From the NCBI GenBank assembly GCA_021298555.1, contig JAJTGE010000019.1, forward strand, positions 38,367 to 102,366: a stretch of DNA of 64,000 nt, in the 5' to 3' direction. This document shows, piece after piece, positions 7,575-15,636 of the stretch. The notes beneath the pieces were generated by a model. It ran no database searches. It saw nothing but the letters and a program-made list of their open reading frames with translations, and was not told the DNA's origin. Position 1 is the stretch's first letter. Every line of letters starts with the position of its first letter. The stretch comes from Oxalobacteraceae bacterium (lineage in GTDB: Bacteria > Pseudomonadota > Gammaproteobacteria > Burkholderiales > Burkholderiaceae_D). The position numbers and the translations under genes were made by a program.

Positions 7575-9731
7575 GTGATTGGCATCACGCCCAAAGAGGG
7601 CGATGTATTTAATCCCCAAGTCTTGGAAAAAGTTCAACGCATAACCGCCAAGCTACGAGAAACACCCCGCGTGGTGAAGGCCAATCTTTTATCCGTGTCA
7701 GCGCGTCGAGCAAAAGATATTCGAGGCACCGAGGAGGGCATGGAAGTCAAACAAATGATGACTGATGTTCCCAAGACGCCCGAACAGATGGCCGCCTTAA
7801 AAGATGCGCTGGAACGCAATACGGCTTACATGAATTCTGTCGTATCCAAGGATTTTAAAACTATCACTGTACTAGCTGAAGTTCGCGATGCCACGCCAGA
7901 AGAACTCAAGCAAGGCAAGGGCGGCTTTAGTTATGTGAATAATAAAATTTTGGACATTGTGAATGCCGAACGCGATGATTCTGTTGATATCGTGGTCACT
8001 GGCTATCCTGCATTCTTGGCGCTCTTAGAGCAGTTCTCAGGCCGAACGGGATTATTGCTCCTGATAGCTATAGGCATCATAGGTGTGATTCATTACGAAG
8101 CTTTCCGCACTATGCAGGGACTAATACTGCCGCTGGTTACTCCCATCATTGCGGTTATCTGGGGTAAAGGATTTATGGGTCTGGCGAACGTGCCGCTGGA
8201 TATTTTTAACATGTCCACCCCGATACTAATACTCGCGGTGGGGGCAGGGCATGCGGTGCAGATGCTCAAGCGATATTACGAAGAGTACAACCGACTTCGA
8301 CTTGATGACAGTCTCACGCCCAAAGAAGCCAATCGACTTGCCGTGATTGAATCAATCGTGAAGATAGGTCCGGTAATGTTGATAGCTGGTCTGGTAGCTT
8401 CGGCTGGCTTTTTCTCGCTCATGATTTTCGATATCGTGTCTATTCGTGTATTTGGTATTTTTTCTGGTGTTGGTATTTTGTCTGTACTCATTGTGGAAAT
8501 GACCTTTATTCCTGCGCTGCGTGCCATTCTGCCTGCCCCGGGCGAAAAAGAAGCACGTATGGAGCGTGAAGAGCGTATCTGGGATCGCATCACTGGTTTT
8601 TACGCCAACCTGATTTTAGGGCCGAGCAGAGATCGTATTTTTATGGTGGCCGGCGCTATTGTTGTGATTGCCTTAGTCGGCATGTCCCAACTCAAAATCG
8701 AGAGTGCACTTAAAAAATATTTTGATCCTAATCTGCCATTGATGGTGGCTGACCGTAAGCTCAATGAGCGTATGGCTGGCACGAACAATATTTATTTAAT
8801 GATCGAAGGCGATAAAGTCGATGCCATTAAAGATCCGGCAGTTTTACGCGCTATGGATGAATTGCAGCTATTTGTTTCGCAGCAGCCTAATATAGGTAAA
8901 GTGATTTCGATTGCTGAATTTATCAAGCGCATGAATCAATCGATGAATGCTGATAAACCTGAATTTTTCAGTATTCCTGATAAGCAAACGACTATTGCGG
9001 AATACCTGTTGCTCTACACCATGTCAGGTGAACCTGGTGATTTTGATCCCTACGTAGACTACGACTACCGTATGGCTAATATGGTGGTCTTTACGCATAG
9101 CGACAGTACAGCTGACATGAAAGACCTTTGGGTAAAAATTCAGCAATTTACTGAGGAAAAATTTCCAAAAAATATTAAAGTCAGCATAGGTGGTAGCGTT
9201 GCACAAAGCGCCGCTATTACCGATGTCATCGTAAAAGATAAAATTCTTAACGTAATACAGATCGCCAGCGTGGTTTTTATTGCTGCATCGCTGGTCTTCC
9301 GTTCTGCGTGGGCAGGTGTGTTGGTAGTCACACCCTTACTGCTTTCGGTATTGGTCAACATGGGCCTAATAGGATTATTAGGCCTGCGTTTGAATGTACC
9401 GGTAGCCCTGACATCGGCATTGGCTATAGGTATAGGTGCTGACTATGCAATCTATATGTTGTTCCGTCTGCGAGAAGAAATGGCCACGGGAACAACTGAA
9501 GATGAAGCCTTTCGTAAGGTACTGCGTACCGCAGGCAAGGCCTGTTTGTTTGTAGCCTCAGCTGTAGCAGGTGGTTATGCGGTTCAGGCCGGTTCGCGCG
9601 GCTACTATCCTCACACATGGAATGCACTATTAATTGGTACAGCTATGTTGGTCAGCGTGACGGCTGCTTTGACTGTTATGCCAGCGTTGGTACATAAATA
9701 CCGTCCAAAATTTATTTTCAAAGGAGAGTAA
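7575..9731 (+). CDS. RND superfamily (MMPL-type) transporter, missing N-terminus and first membrane helix
   Basis: The product is an MMPL/hopanoid-type RND protein. After a large periplasmic loop come helices 2-6 of the first half (LLLLIAIGIIGVIHYEAFRT, then AVGAGHAVQMLKR), a second periplasmic loop and the second half (SALAIGIGADYAIYMLFRL). The intact family begins with a cytoplasmic segment and one helix before the SLPxxHPF-like region. Here the frame is open upstream to 7422 and reads a recognisable NIVPRSHPFVATTLKVEEVF at 7494-7553, but has no start codon and no helix. The GTG at 7575 is therefore only a nominal start. It probably worked with the next two genes in lipid or substrate export. 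Confidence 0.75.
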   Translation: MIGITPKEGDVFNPQVLEKVQRITAKLRETPRVVKANLLSVSARRAKDIRGTEEGMEVKQMMTDVPKTPEQMAALKDALERNTAYMNSVVSKDFKTITVLAEVRDATPEELKQGKGGFSYVNNKILDIVNAERDDSVDIVVTGYPAFLALLEQFSGRTGLLLLIAIGIIGVIHYEAFRTMQGLILPLVTPIIAVIWGKGFMGLANVPLDIFNMSTPILILAVGAGHAVQMLKRYYEEYNRLRLDDSLTPKEANRLAVIESIVKIGPVMLIAGLVASAGFFSLMIFDIVSIRVFGIFSGVGILSVLIVEMTFIPALRAILPAPGEKEARMEREERIWDRITGFYANLILGPSRDRIFMVAGAIVVIALVGMSQLKIESALKKYFDPNLPLMVADRKLNERMAGTNNIYLMIEGDKVDAIKDPAVLRAMDELQLFVSQQPNIGKVISIAEFIKRMNQSMNADKPEFFSIPDKQTTIAEYLLLYTMSGEPGDFDPYVDYDYRMANMVVFTHSDSTADMKDLWVKIQQFTEEKFPKNIKVSIGGSVAQSAAITDVIVKDKILNVIQIASVVFIAASLVFRSAWAGVLVVTPLLLSVLVNMGLIGLLGLRLNVPVALTSALAIGIGADYAIYMLFRLREEMATGTTEDEAFRKVLRTAGKACLFVASAVAGGYAVQAGSRGYYPHTWNALLIGTAMLVSVTAALTVMPALVHKYRPKFIFKGE

Positions 9732-9732
9732 T

Positions 9733-10575
9733 GTGAGTTATTCATCTATCGAAGTTAAACCTAGTGCATCTGGTTTTAATCGCTTGCGCATTGCAGGCCT
9801 GAGAGCAGGTCTAATTGCGGCACTCACTCTTCCTGCGGCTGCTTGGGCACTGACTGCCGTTGAAATCATGGATAAGAATTTTGTGGTCGGTAAATATGCT
9901 GATTCCACATCGGATACCACCATGACATTAACGAACAAATCAGGCCAGCAGCGTGTGCGAAAAACTTTTGGTACATCTAAGCTTGATGCCAACGGAATAG
10001 ACAATAAACGCATGACACGTTTTCTTGAACCTACAGATGTCAAAGGAACGGTCTCTTTGTTAGTGGAGCATTCGGACAAAGATGACGATATCTGGATTTA
10101 CCTGCCTAGCGTGAAGAAAGTTCGCCGTCTGATTTCCAGCAATAAAAAAGACAGCTTTGTGGGTACAGATTTTTCTTATGGCGATGTGATCGGTCACAAG
10201 GTCAAAGAGTGGAATCACACGCTGGTCAAAGAAGAGGATATTGACGGCAAGACTTGCTACGTGATCGAATCCACACCCAAAGATGCCACTGTCAAAACCA
10301 ATACCGGCTATTCCAAGCGCGTGGGTTGGATACAGAAAGATAATTTTGTTACCGTCAAAGCGATTGCTTACGATGAGGCTGGAGAATTACTTAAAGAGGC
10401 TAAGTATTCTCACTGGAAGGAAGTCGATACCGTTAAACACAAATGGCAGGCTGGCATATTAGAGGCCAAAAATCTTCAGACAGGCCACAGCACCGTTATT
10501 ACTATTGACCAGTTCAAAGTCAATAATGGTGTAAAGGATGACTTCTTCACTACCCGCTACATGGAACAGCAATGA
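9733..10575 (+). CDS. Outer membrane lipoprotein-sorting protein (LolA-like domain)
   Basis: The 280-residue product has an N-terminal basic region and a signal-like hydrophobic stretch (GLIAALTLPAAAWALTAVE). The mature part is a LolA-like half-barrel, the 'outer membrane lipoprotein-sorting protein' family often encoded beside MMPL-type RND proteins. Conserved features are MTLTNKSGQQRVRKTF, DDDIWIYLPSVKKVRRL, the FSYGDV segment and a C-terminal DDFFTTRYMEQQ. It starts GTG one base after the RND stop and overlaps the next gene by 4 bp (ATGA), so the three are translationally linked. It likely binds a lipid moved by the RND protein. Confidence 0.85.
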   Translation: MSYSSIEVKPSASGFNRLRIAGLRAGLIAALTLPAAAWALTAVEIMDKNFVVGKYADSTSDTTMTLTNKSGQQRVRKTFGTSKLDANGIDNKRMTRFLEPTDVKGTVSLLVEHSDKDDDIWIYLPSVKKVRRLISSNKKDSFVGTDFSYGDVIGHKVKEWNHTLVKEEDIDGKTCYVIESTPKDATVKTNTGYSKRVGWIQKDNFVTVKAIAYDEAGELLKEAKYSHWKEVDTVKHKWQAGILEAKNLQTGHSTVITIDQFKVNNGVKDDFFTTRYMEQQ

Positions 10576-11858
10576 GCTTGATGTCTTATTTTAAGCCCCG
10601 GTTTTCCGGGGCTTTTTATATCGCTTGTTTGACTTTGTTTGCTCCAGCCTTTATATCCGTGGCTTGTGCACAAGATGCTAACGACATGGCACCACCTGTA
10701 AGAGATACAGTATCAACAGACGCTGGCGTTCGTAAACAGCTCAATGCCATAGGTTTGACTGGATCACTACGCGGGGGGTACTGGAGTTCTAACCGTTTAT
10801 ATGATGATGTATCCAACATCGGAACGGGGTCCGTTTGGTTAAAGCTGGATAAAAAACTAAGTAACGGTATAGGTTTGTTTGCCGAAGGTTTCGCTGCCCG
10901 TGAAGATATGAGATCAACAGGTAATTCTCGCAATCGTTTGCGTGAAGCCTATGTAGAAACACGCTCAGGGGCTTTCGATTTCCGCGTAGGTAAGCAAATC
11001 ATTGCCTGGGGCAGGACAGACCGGCTAAATCCTACCGATAACCTCACGCCACGCGACGCCAGACTGATGGCGGCCGATGTTGATGAAGATCGCTTCGGTT
11101 CCATGGCTGGTAAAGCATCTTGGAATATGGATGCTTACACCAGCATTACGGGTATATGGCTGCCAGAGTTTCAACCAAACACACTATTTTTACGTTCGGG
11201 CTTGAAAGAGACTGTGCCTAACAGTCGTCGACAATGGGCAGTTAAATTTGATCAATCCGGTAAAGACTTGGATTGGTCGGTCTCGTATTTTGATGGTTAT
11301 GATTTAAATGGTGATTTGTCAGCTGCTCGGGTACTCAAACATTACCGCACTCAGGTTCTCGGCGTGGATGCGGCAACGACCCGAGGTTCCTATCGATTTG
11401 CAGTCGAATCAGCATTTACACGTACAGAAGATCCTACTGGCACAGATGATTTTATTAAAAATCCGTTCCTGTATACAGTGATGGGTGTAGAGCGAGATTT
11501 TGGTAATAACACGAGCGGTATCGTACAAGTGTTTAACCGCACTGTGAGCAATTACAGTCAACCACCTACCGCGGCTCGCTTACATGCCATCTTGGCGAAT
11601 CAGCTAGATCGAACACAAAATGGTGTCAGCATACGCATTGCAAAAAAATGGTGGAATGAAACGCTAGAAACTGAATTATCCGGAGTCAGTCTGTTAAATC
11701 GCCATGGCTATTTGATACGCCCCCGCATGACGTATCTGTGGAGTGATCAGGTAAAAATCCTAAGTGGCTATGAGTACTATCAGGGTAGTAACGATACCTT
11801 GTATGGTCTGCTGAATAAAAACAGCCTACTATTTATAGAGATGCGCTATTTTTACTAG
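10572..11858 (+). CDS. Outer-membrane beta-barrel protein of the RND/LolA-like export module
   Basis: The 428-residue product starts with a signal peptide (GAFYIACLTLFAPAFISVACA). The rest has alternating amphipathic strands and ends in FIEMRYFY, a C-terminal aromatic outer-membrane insertion signal. Features such as FRVGKQIIAWGRTDRLNPTDNL match a family of DUF1302-like barrels found beside MMPL transporters and LolA-like proteins. It overlaps the previous gene by 4 bp. A Rho-independent terminator lies within its first codons (10593-10617), which may limit its expression relative to the genes before it. Role in export inferred from context. Confidence 0.75.
   Translation: MSLMSYFKPRFSGAFYIACLTLFAPAFISVACAQDANDMAPPVRDTVSTDAGVRKQLNAIGLTGSLRGGYWSSNRLYDDVSNIGTGSVWLKLDKKLSNGIGLFAEGFAAREDMRSTGNSRNRLREAYVETRSGAFDFRVGKQIIAWGRTDRLNPTDNLTPRDARLMAADVDEDRFGSMAGKASWNMDAYTSITGIWLPEFQPNTLFLRSGLKETVPNSRRQWAVKFDQSGKDLDWSVSYFDGYDLNGDLSAARVLKHYRTQVLGVDAATTRGSYRFAVESAFTRTEDPTGTDDFIKNPFLYTVMGVERDFGNNTSGIVQVFNRTVSNYSQPPTAARLHAILANQLDRTQNGVSIRIAKKWWNETLETELSGVSLLNRHGYLIRPRMTYLWSDQVKILSGYEYYQGSNDTLYGLLNKNSLLFIEMRYFY
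10593..10617 (+). terminator. Intragenic terminator/attenuator inside signal-peptide codons
   Basis: A perfect 9-bp stem AAGCCCCGG / CCGGGGCTT with a 4-base loop and T-run lies about 20 bp inside the coding region of the outer-membrane protein. It is placed where it could end transcripts of the upstream RND and LolA-like genes unless ribosomes keep it open. Confidence 0.65.
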
Positions 11859-11864
11859 CCAAAT

Positions 11865-12434
11865 TTAGCAAGTCGTATAAATAGTGTTTTTAGGTGCTGA
11901 GAGTAGTTGACGGACCATGGGTTCGAAAAATGACAATGGCAGATGGTCGTAGCCGGGATCAAACGCCGGTGCGTCATACTTCTCACAAAATTCCAGAGTA
12001 CGGTCGTACACCGCTTGACCCTTGAATTGATCGCGTAAATTTCTATCCATGTCCAGATGATGGAAAAAATAATAGGCCTGAAACATGCCATGTTTTTCTA
12101 CCATCTCAAAATTCTCTGGGCTGACAAAGGGCTTGAGCAGGGCGGCTGCAATATCGGGATGGTTGTAACTGCCCAGCGTGTCACCAATATCGTGTAACAA
12201 CGCACACACAACATATTCATCATCTTTGCCATCACGATGTGCCAGGGTGGCCGTCTGCAAACTATGCGTTAATCGATCGACGGCAAATCCACCCGTGTCG
12301 CCATCGAGTAGCTTTAAATGTGCAATGACACGGTCAGGAAGCTTAGCTGCGTAAGCACGAAAATCCTCAACAATGATATTCCAATCGTCTTCGGTGCTAT
12401 CTCGCATATCCGTAAATGTTGCGCGCTGCAGCAT
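11865..12434 (-). CDS. HD-domain phosphohydrolase-like protein
   Basis: The start MLQRATFTDM at 12434 follows AAGGAA at a good distance and removes a 13-codon extension. The 189-residue product contains the metal-binding HD pattern: an upstream His (THSLQTATLAHRDG), then ALLHDIGDTLG, a further His (YNHPD) and FFHHLDMDRN. This matches the small HD family that includes inositol-oxygenase-like and phosphonate-related hydrolases. The substrate is unknown. It is encoded convergently to the export operon, 6 bp from its stop, with no terminator visible between them. Confidence 0.75.
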   Translation of the reverse strand: MLQRATFTDMRDSTEDDWNIIVEDFRAYAAKLPDRVIAHLKLLDGDTGGFAVDRLTHSLQTATLAHRDGKDDEYVVCALLHDIGDTLGSYNHPDIAAALLKPFVSPENFEMVEKHGMFQAYYFFHHLDMDRNLRDQFKGQAVYDRTLEFCEKYDAPAFDPGYDHLPLSFFEPMVRQLLSAPKNTIYTTC

Positions 12435-12720
12435 ATAACGTTCCTTATAGATTTCAGTGAATATTCCTATCATAGCGTGTCTGTCACAAACGAGCCAGGC
12501 GACTAGCCTACATCACAGATCACAAAGCGTATGTTTGCTTTTGCCGAAGTTATAAGGATGACCCCTACGTCAGTGTTGACCTACTCCGTTTCTAGGCTGG
12601 CGATATCAAATTAACTATGCCTGGTAATTGATGCATTTGTATGTCGTGCGTGATGAGATTATGCCTAAAGTCCGGTTATCATTGGATGTAAACGTAGTTG
12701 TAAGAGGATAGACCTACAGT
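12435..12720. other. Divergent intergenic region
   Basis: This stretch separates the HD-domain gene from the MFS gene and should hold promoters in both directions. No repeat, RNA gene or clear operator was recognised. Confidence 0.4.
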
Positions 12721-12813
12721 ATTGAAGAACTGCGCAAGTACAGGGCCATAGGCCTTATGTATATTGCTGCATTTACTTTGATGACGGTGGTCATTTCGAG
12801 TGTTGTTTTATAA
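12721..12813 (+). CDS. Possible small membrane peptide upstream of the MFS gene
   Basis: An open frame of about 30 codons encodes a charged start (IEELRKYRAIG) followed by one hydrophobic helix (LMYIAAFTLMTVVISSVVL). It ends 9 bp before the MFS start codon, and AGAGGA lies about 14 bases upstream. No ATG, GTG or TTG is at the expected start: ATT at 12721 would be needed, or the ATG at 12757. The composition is typical of small membrane proteins, but the start problem keeps this uncertain. Confidence 0.3.
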   Translation: MEELRKYRAIGLMYIAAFTLMTVVISSVVL

Positions 12814-12822
12814 GGTAAAAAA

Positions 12823-14187
12823 ATGAATACGACAAATACCGAGACGAGCGTAGGTCCGGAGACCTTTACCAAGGTCGCCCAAAAACTAATTCCCTTTCTC
12901 TTCCTCTGTTATGTAGTGGCGTTTCTGGATCGCGTCAATGTGGGCTTTGCAAAATTACAGATGGCTCCAGAGCTTCAGTTTTCCGATGCAGTATTCGGAT
13001 TCGGTGCAGGCATTTTCTTTATTGGTTACTTTATTTTTGAAGTGCCGAGTAACGTCATACTAGAAAAAGTGGGTGCCCGCGCATGGATTGCGCGCATCAT
13101 GATTTCTTGGGGCATCATCTCCAGTGCCTTTATGTTTGTTGACAAATTCACTTGGGGTACGTTAGCCGCCTCGTTTAACTGTACTGATCCAGAGTTTTCG
13201 TTCTATGTGCTGCGCTTTTTACTTGGCGTGGCAGAAGCTGGATTTTTCCCAGGAATTATTCTGTACCTAACCTACTGGTTTCCGGGATCACGCAGAGCAA
13301 AGATGGTAGCGCTATTCATGACGGCGATTGCTGTATCCAATCTCGTGGGCTCGCCACTTTCCGGTGCCATCATGCAGTACATGGATGGTGCTGCGGGTGT
13401 AAGTGGTTGGAAGTGGTTATTCTTGCTAGAGGGCGTTCCTTCGATACTGGTAGGTTTTATGGTGTTTTATTTTTTACCAAATAGTCCACGCGAAGCAACA
13501 TGGCTGACTACAGAAGAACAAGACTACGTTATCGCTCAAGTTCAGGAAGATGAAAAACTCAAAAGCACTGACGATAGCGAACATCACTGGATGGATGCCT
13601 TTAAAGATATTCGAGTCTGGGCACTTGCGCTGGTGTATTTTAGTGGCGTGGTGTGCTTCTATGCGATTAATTTCTGGATGCCGACCATCATTCAAGAGCT
13701 AGGTGTTGATAAAAAAGATTTTTTTAAAGTTGGTTTGATCAGCATTATTCCTTGGGGTATCGCAGCAGTATTTATGGTCGTCTGGGGCGCCCATTCCGAT
13801 AAAACAGGTGAGCGTCGCTATCATGTAGCAGGCTCGCTGTTTATTTGCATAGTCGGTTTGATAGGCTTGGCGTTCGTGGGTAAGGCACCGATTCCTTCCA
13901 TCATTGCACTGACCGTAGTAGCATCAGGCGTGCTGGCTTTTGTGGCAACCTTCTGGTCATTACCAACTGCATTTTTAACGGGTACGGCCGCTGCTGCAGG
14001 TATTGCGTTCATTAATTCTGTAGGTAATCTGGGTGGTCACTTCGGCCCTGATTTGATAGGACGCGTCAGAAACCTATCCGGAGGTGCAACAGAGTCAGCA
14101 TTCTGGGCTTTGGCAGCGATTGCTCTTGTGGGTGTGATCATTACTCTGGTGATATCGCGAGATGAAACGACTGGCCAAACTGTCTGA
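12823..14187 (+). CDS. MFS transporter, anion:cation symporter (4-hydroxyphenylacetate/phthalate permease-like)
   Basis: The 454-residue product has 12 predicted membrane helices. The LDRVNVGFAKLQM segment after helix 1 and the GVAEAGFFPGIILYLTYWFPGSRRAK segment are hallmarks of the ACS family of MFS, which imports organic anions such as hydroxyphenylacetate, phthalate, tartrate or hexuronates by cation symport. An AAGG precedes the ATG. The following gene is an SDR dehydrogenase, suggesting uptake and oxidation of a hydroxylated organic acid; the substrate is not determinable. A hairpin separates the two genes. Confidence 0.85.
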   Translation: MNTTNTETSVGPETFTKVAQKLIPFLFLCYVVAFLDRVNVGFAKLQMAPELQFSDAVFGFGAGIFFIGYFIFEVPSNVILEKVGARAWIARIMISWGIISSAFMFVDKFTWGTLAASFNCTDPEFSFYVLRFLLGVAEAGFFPGIILYLTYWFPGSRRAKMVALFMTAIAVSNLVGSPLSGAIMQYMDGAAGVSGWKWLFLLEGVPSILVGFMVFYFLPNSPREATWLTTEEQDYVIAQVQEDEKLKSTDDSEHHWMDAFKDIRVWALALVYFSGVVCFYAINFWMPTIIQELGVDKKDFFKVGLISIIPWGIAAVFMVVWGAHSDKTGERRYHVAGSLFICIVGLIGLAFVGKAPIPSIIALTVVASGVLAFVATFWSLPTAFLTGTAAAAGIAFINSVGNLGGHFGPDLIGRVRNLSGGATESAFWALAAIALVGVIITLVISRDETTGQTV

Positions 14188-14220
14188 AGTAACGTAAGCG
14201 TAAAACACTATGCAGCCACT

Positions 14221-14248
14221 AGAGGCCCTCTCTGAGGGCCTCTTATAT
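14221..14248 (+). terminator. Hairpin between MFS and SDR genes
   Basis: A near-perfect inverted repeat AGAGGCCCTC / GAGGGCCTCT with a 3-base loop lies 34 bp after the MFS stop and 24 bp before the SDR start. The T-run is weak (TATATT), so it may be an attenuator or RNA-stability element instead of a full terminator. Confidence 0.6.
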
Positions 14249-14271
14249 TGCCAACTTGGAGCAAACGATAA

Positions 14272-15018
14272 ATGAGTCAATTAGATTTGCAAAAAAAAAT
14301 AGCGGTGATTACCGGCGGTGCACAGGGCATAGGCTTTAATACAGCTAAGCGGATGATTGCATCCGGCGCTCACGTAGCGCTATGGGATAGAGATGCAGCA
14401 CAGCTAGAGATCGCATTAAAAGAATTAGGCGCTGCTGCCTGGGGAACCCCTGTTGATATTGCGGATAATGATTCCGTACTCAAAGCGACGGCGGCAACGC
14501 AAGCACACTTTGGACGCATAGATATTTTGGTGAACAACGCAGCTATCGTTGGACCTAATGCACCTATGTGGGAATATCCTATCGCTAGCTTTGTTGATGT
14601 GATGAATATTAATGTGAATGGTACTTTTTTAGTCATTCGTGCAGTTATACCGTTGATGATAGCCACGGGCTACGGTCGGGTGGTGAATGTGGCCTCCATA
14701 GCGGGTAAAGAGGGTAATCCGAATGCCTCAGCCTATTCAGCCTCCAAAGCGGCGGTGATTTCACTAACCAAGAGCTTGGGCAAAGAACTGGCGGATAAAA
14801 ATATTGCAGTTAATTGTGTTACACCAGCCATAGCTAAAACAAAATTGGCTATGGAACAGGATCCAAAACACATAGCCTACATACTTGGAAAAATTCCGCG
14901 CGGACGTATGCTTGAACTAGATGAAGCTTCGGCGATGATTTGCTGGCTTTGTACGGAAGAAAATTCATTTACTACGGGAGCTGTATTCGATTTGTCGGGC
15001 GGTAGAGCGACTTATTAA
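14272..15018 (+). CDS. SDR family NAD(P)-dependent oxidoreductase
   Basis: The 248-residue product is a classical short-chain dehydrogenase. Visible motifs are the cofactor loop TGGAQGIGFNTAK, the NNAAI motif (LVNNAAIVGP), catalytic Ser in NVASIAGKEG, and Y-x-x-x-K in AYSASKAAV. These support oxidation or reduction of a hydroxyl/keto substrate. The acidic residue after strand 2 (LWDRDAAQ) favours NAD(H). It is probably a partner of the upstream organic-anion permease. Substrate unknown. Confidence 0.85.
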   Translation: MSQLDLQKKIAVITGGAQGIGFNTAKRMIASGAHVALWDRDAAQLEIALKELGAAAWGTPVDIADNDSVLKATAATQAHFGRIDILVNNAAIVGPNAPMWEYPIASFVDVMNINVNGTFLVIRAVIPLMIATGYGRVVNVASIAGKEGNPNASAYSASKAAVISLTKSLGKELADKNIAVNCVTPAIAKTKLAMEQDPKHIAYILGKIPRGRMLELDEASAMICWLCTEENSFTTGAVFDLSGGRATY

Positions 15019-15197
15019 TAAAATAAATATTAATTTACTTTAACAAGCAACCTAGCAGACCTGAGCCCGCTTTCCCAAGATTACATTTCCGCCATAATTC
15101 TCCAAAACTACCCAGCTAAGGACAATCGTGGTGGTGATTCTGATGACGCTGACTTATTATTAATTCCACCTCTACTATCAGGGGCTTGGAGATAGTG

Positions 15198-15539
15198 ATG
15201 CCGCATGCGTCAGAGTTGTATATTGACTTTATCAGTAAACGTCACTCGCTAAGGGAGAGTGTATCTCTACCCGCTATAGATCCTTTAGAGGAACGATTAG
15301 TTGAAATAATTGCTAGCGCCTCTGAATCTAACAAGCCACTTTCAGTCACTGAACTTATCAATATGAGCGAGTTGGGATCACCTACTACGCTTCACCAACG
15401 CCTGACTATGCTTCGTACCAAAGGATGGATAGAGCTGGCCTATACCAACAATGCGCGCCGACGCCAACTGCAGCTTACTCCTGACGGATTTCGATATTTC
15501 GACAAGCTGGCAAAGTGTATGATTTCAAGTATTCGTTAA
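15198..15539 (+). CDS. Winged-helix (MarR-like) DNA-binding protein
   Basis: The start MPHASELYIDF at 15198 follows a GGAG seven bases upstream. The 113-residue product has a helix-turn-helix core (LSVTELINMSELGSPTTLHQRLTML) followed by a basic wing (RTKGWIELAYTNNARRRQLQLTPDG), which resembles MarR-type or related winged-helix regulators. It lacks the long dimerisation helices of full MarR proteins. It sits alone after the SDR gene and convergent to the TerB-like gene; it could regulate either. Target unknown. Confidence 0.6.
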   Translation: MPHASELYIDFISKRHSLRESVSLPAIDPLEERLVEIIASASESNKPLSVTELINMSELGSPTTLHQRLTMLRTKGWIELAYTNNARRRQLQLTPDGFRYFDKLAKCMISSIR

Positions 15540-15636
15540 TACAGTTTCGATGCGATTGCCCTAGCTTACGAATAACACCAGTATATAAAATATAAACTTT
15601 GGGAATGATTATAAAAACTGCAGGAAACCACAGTAT

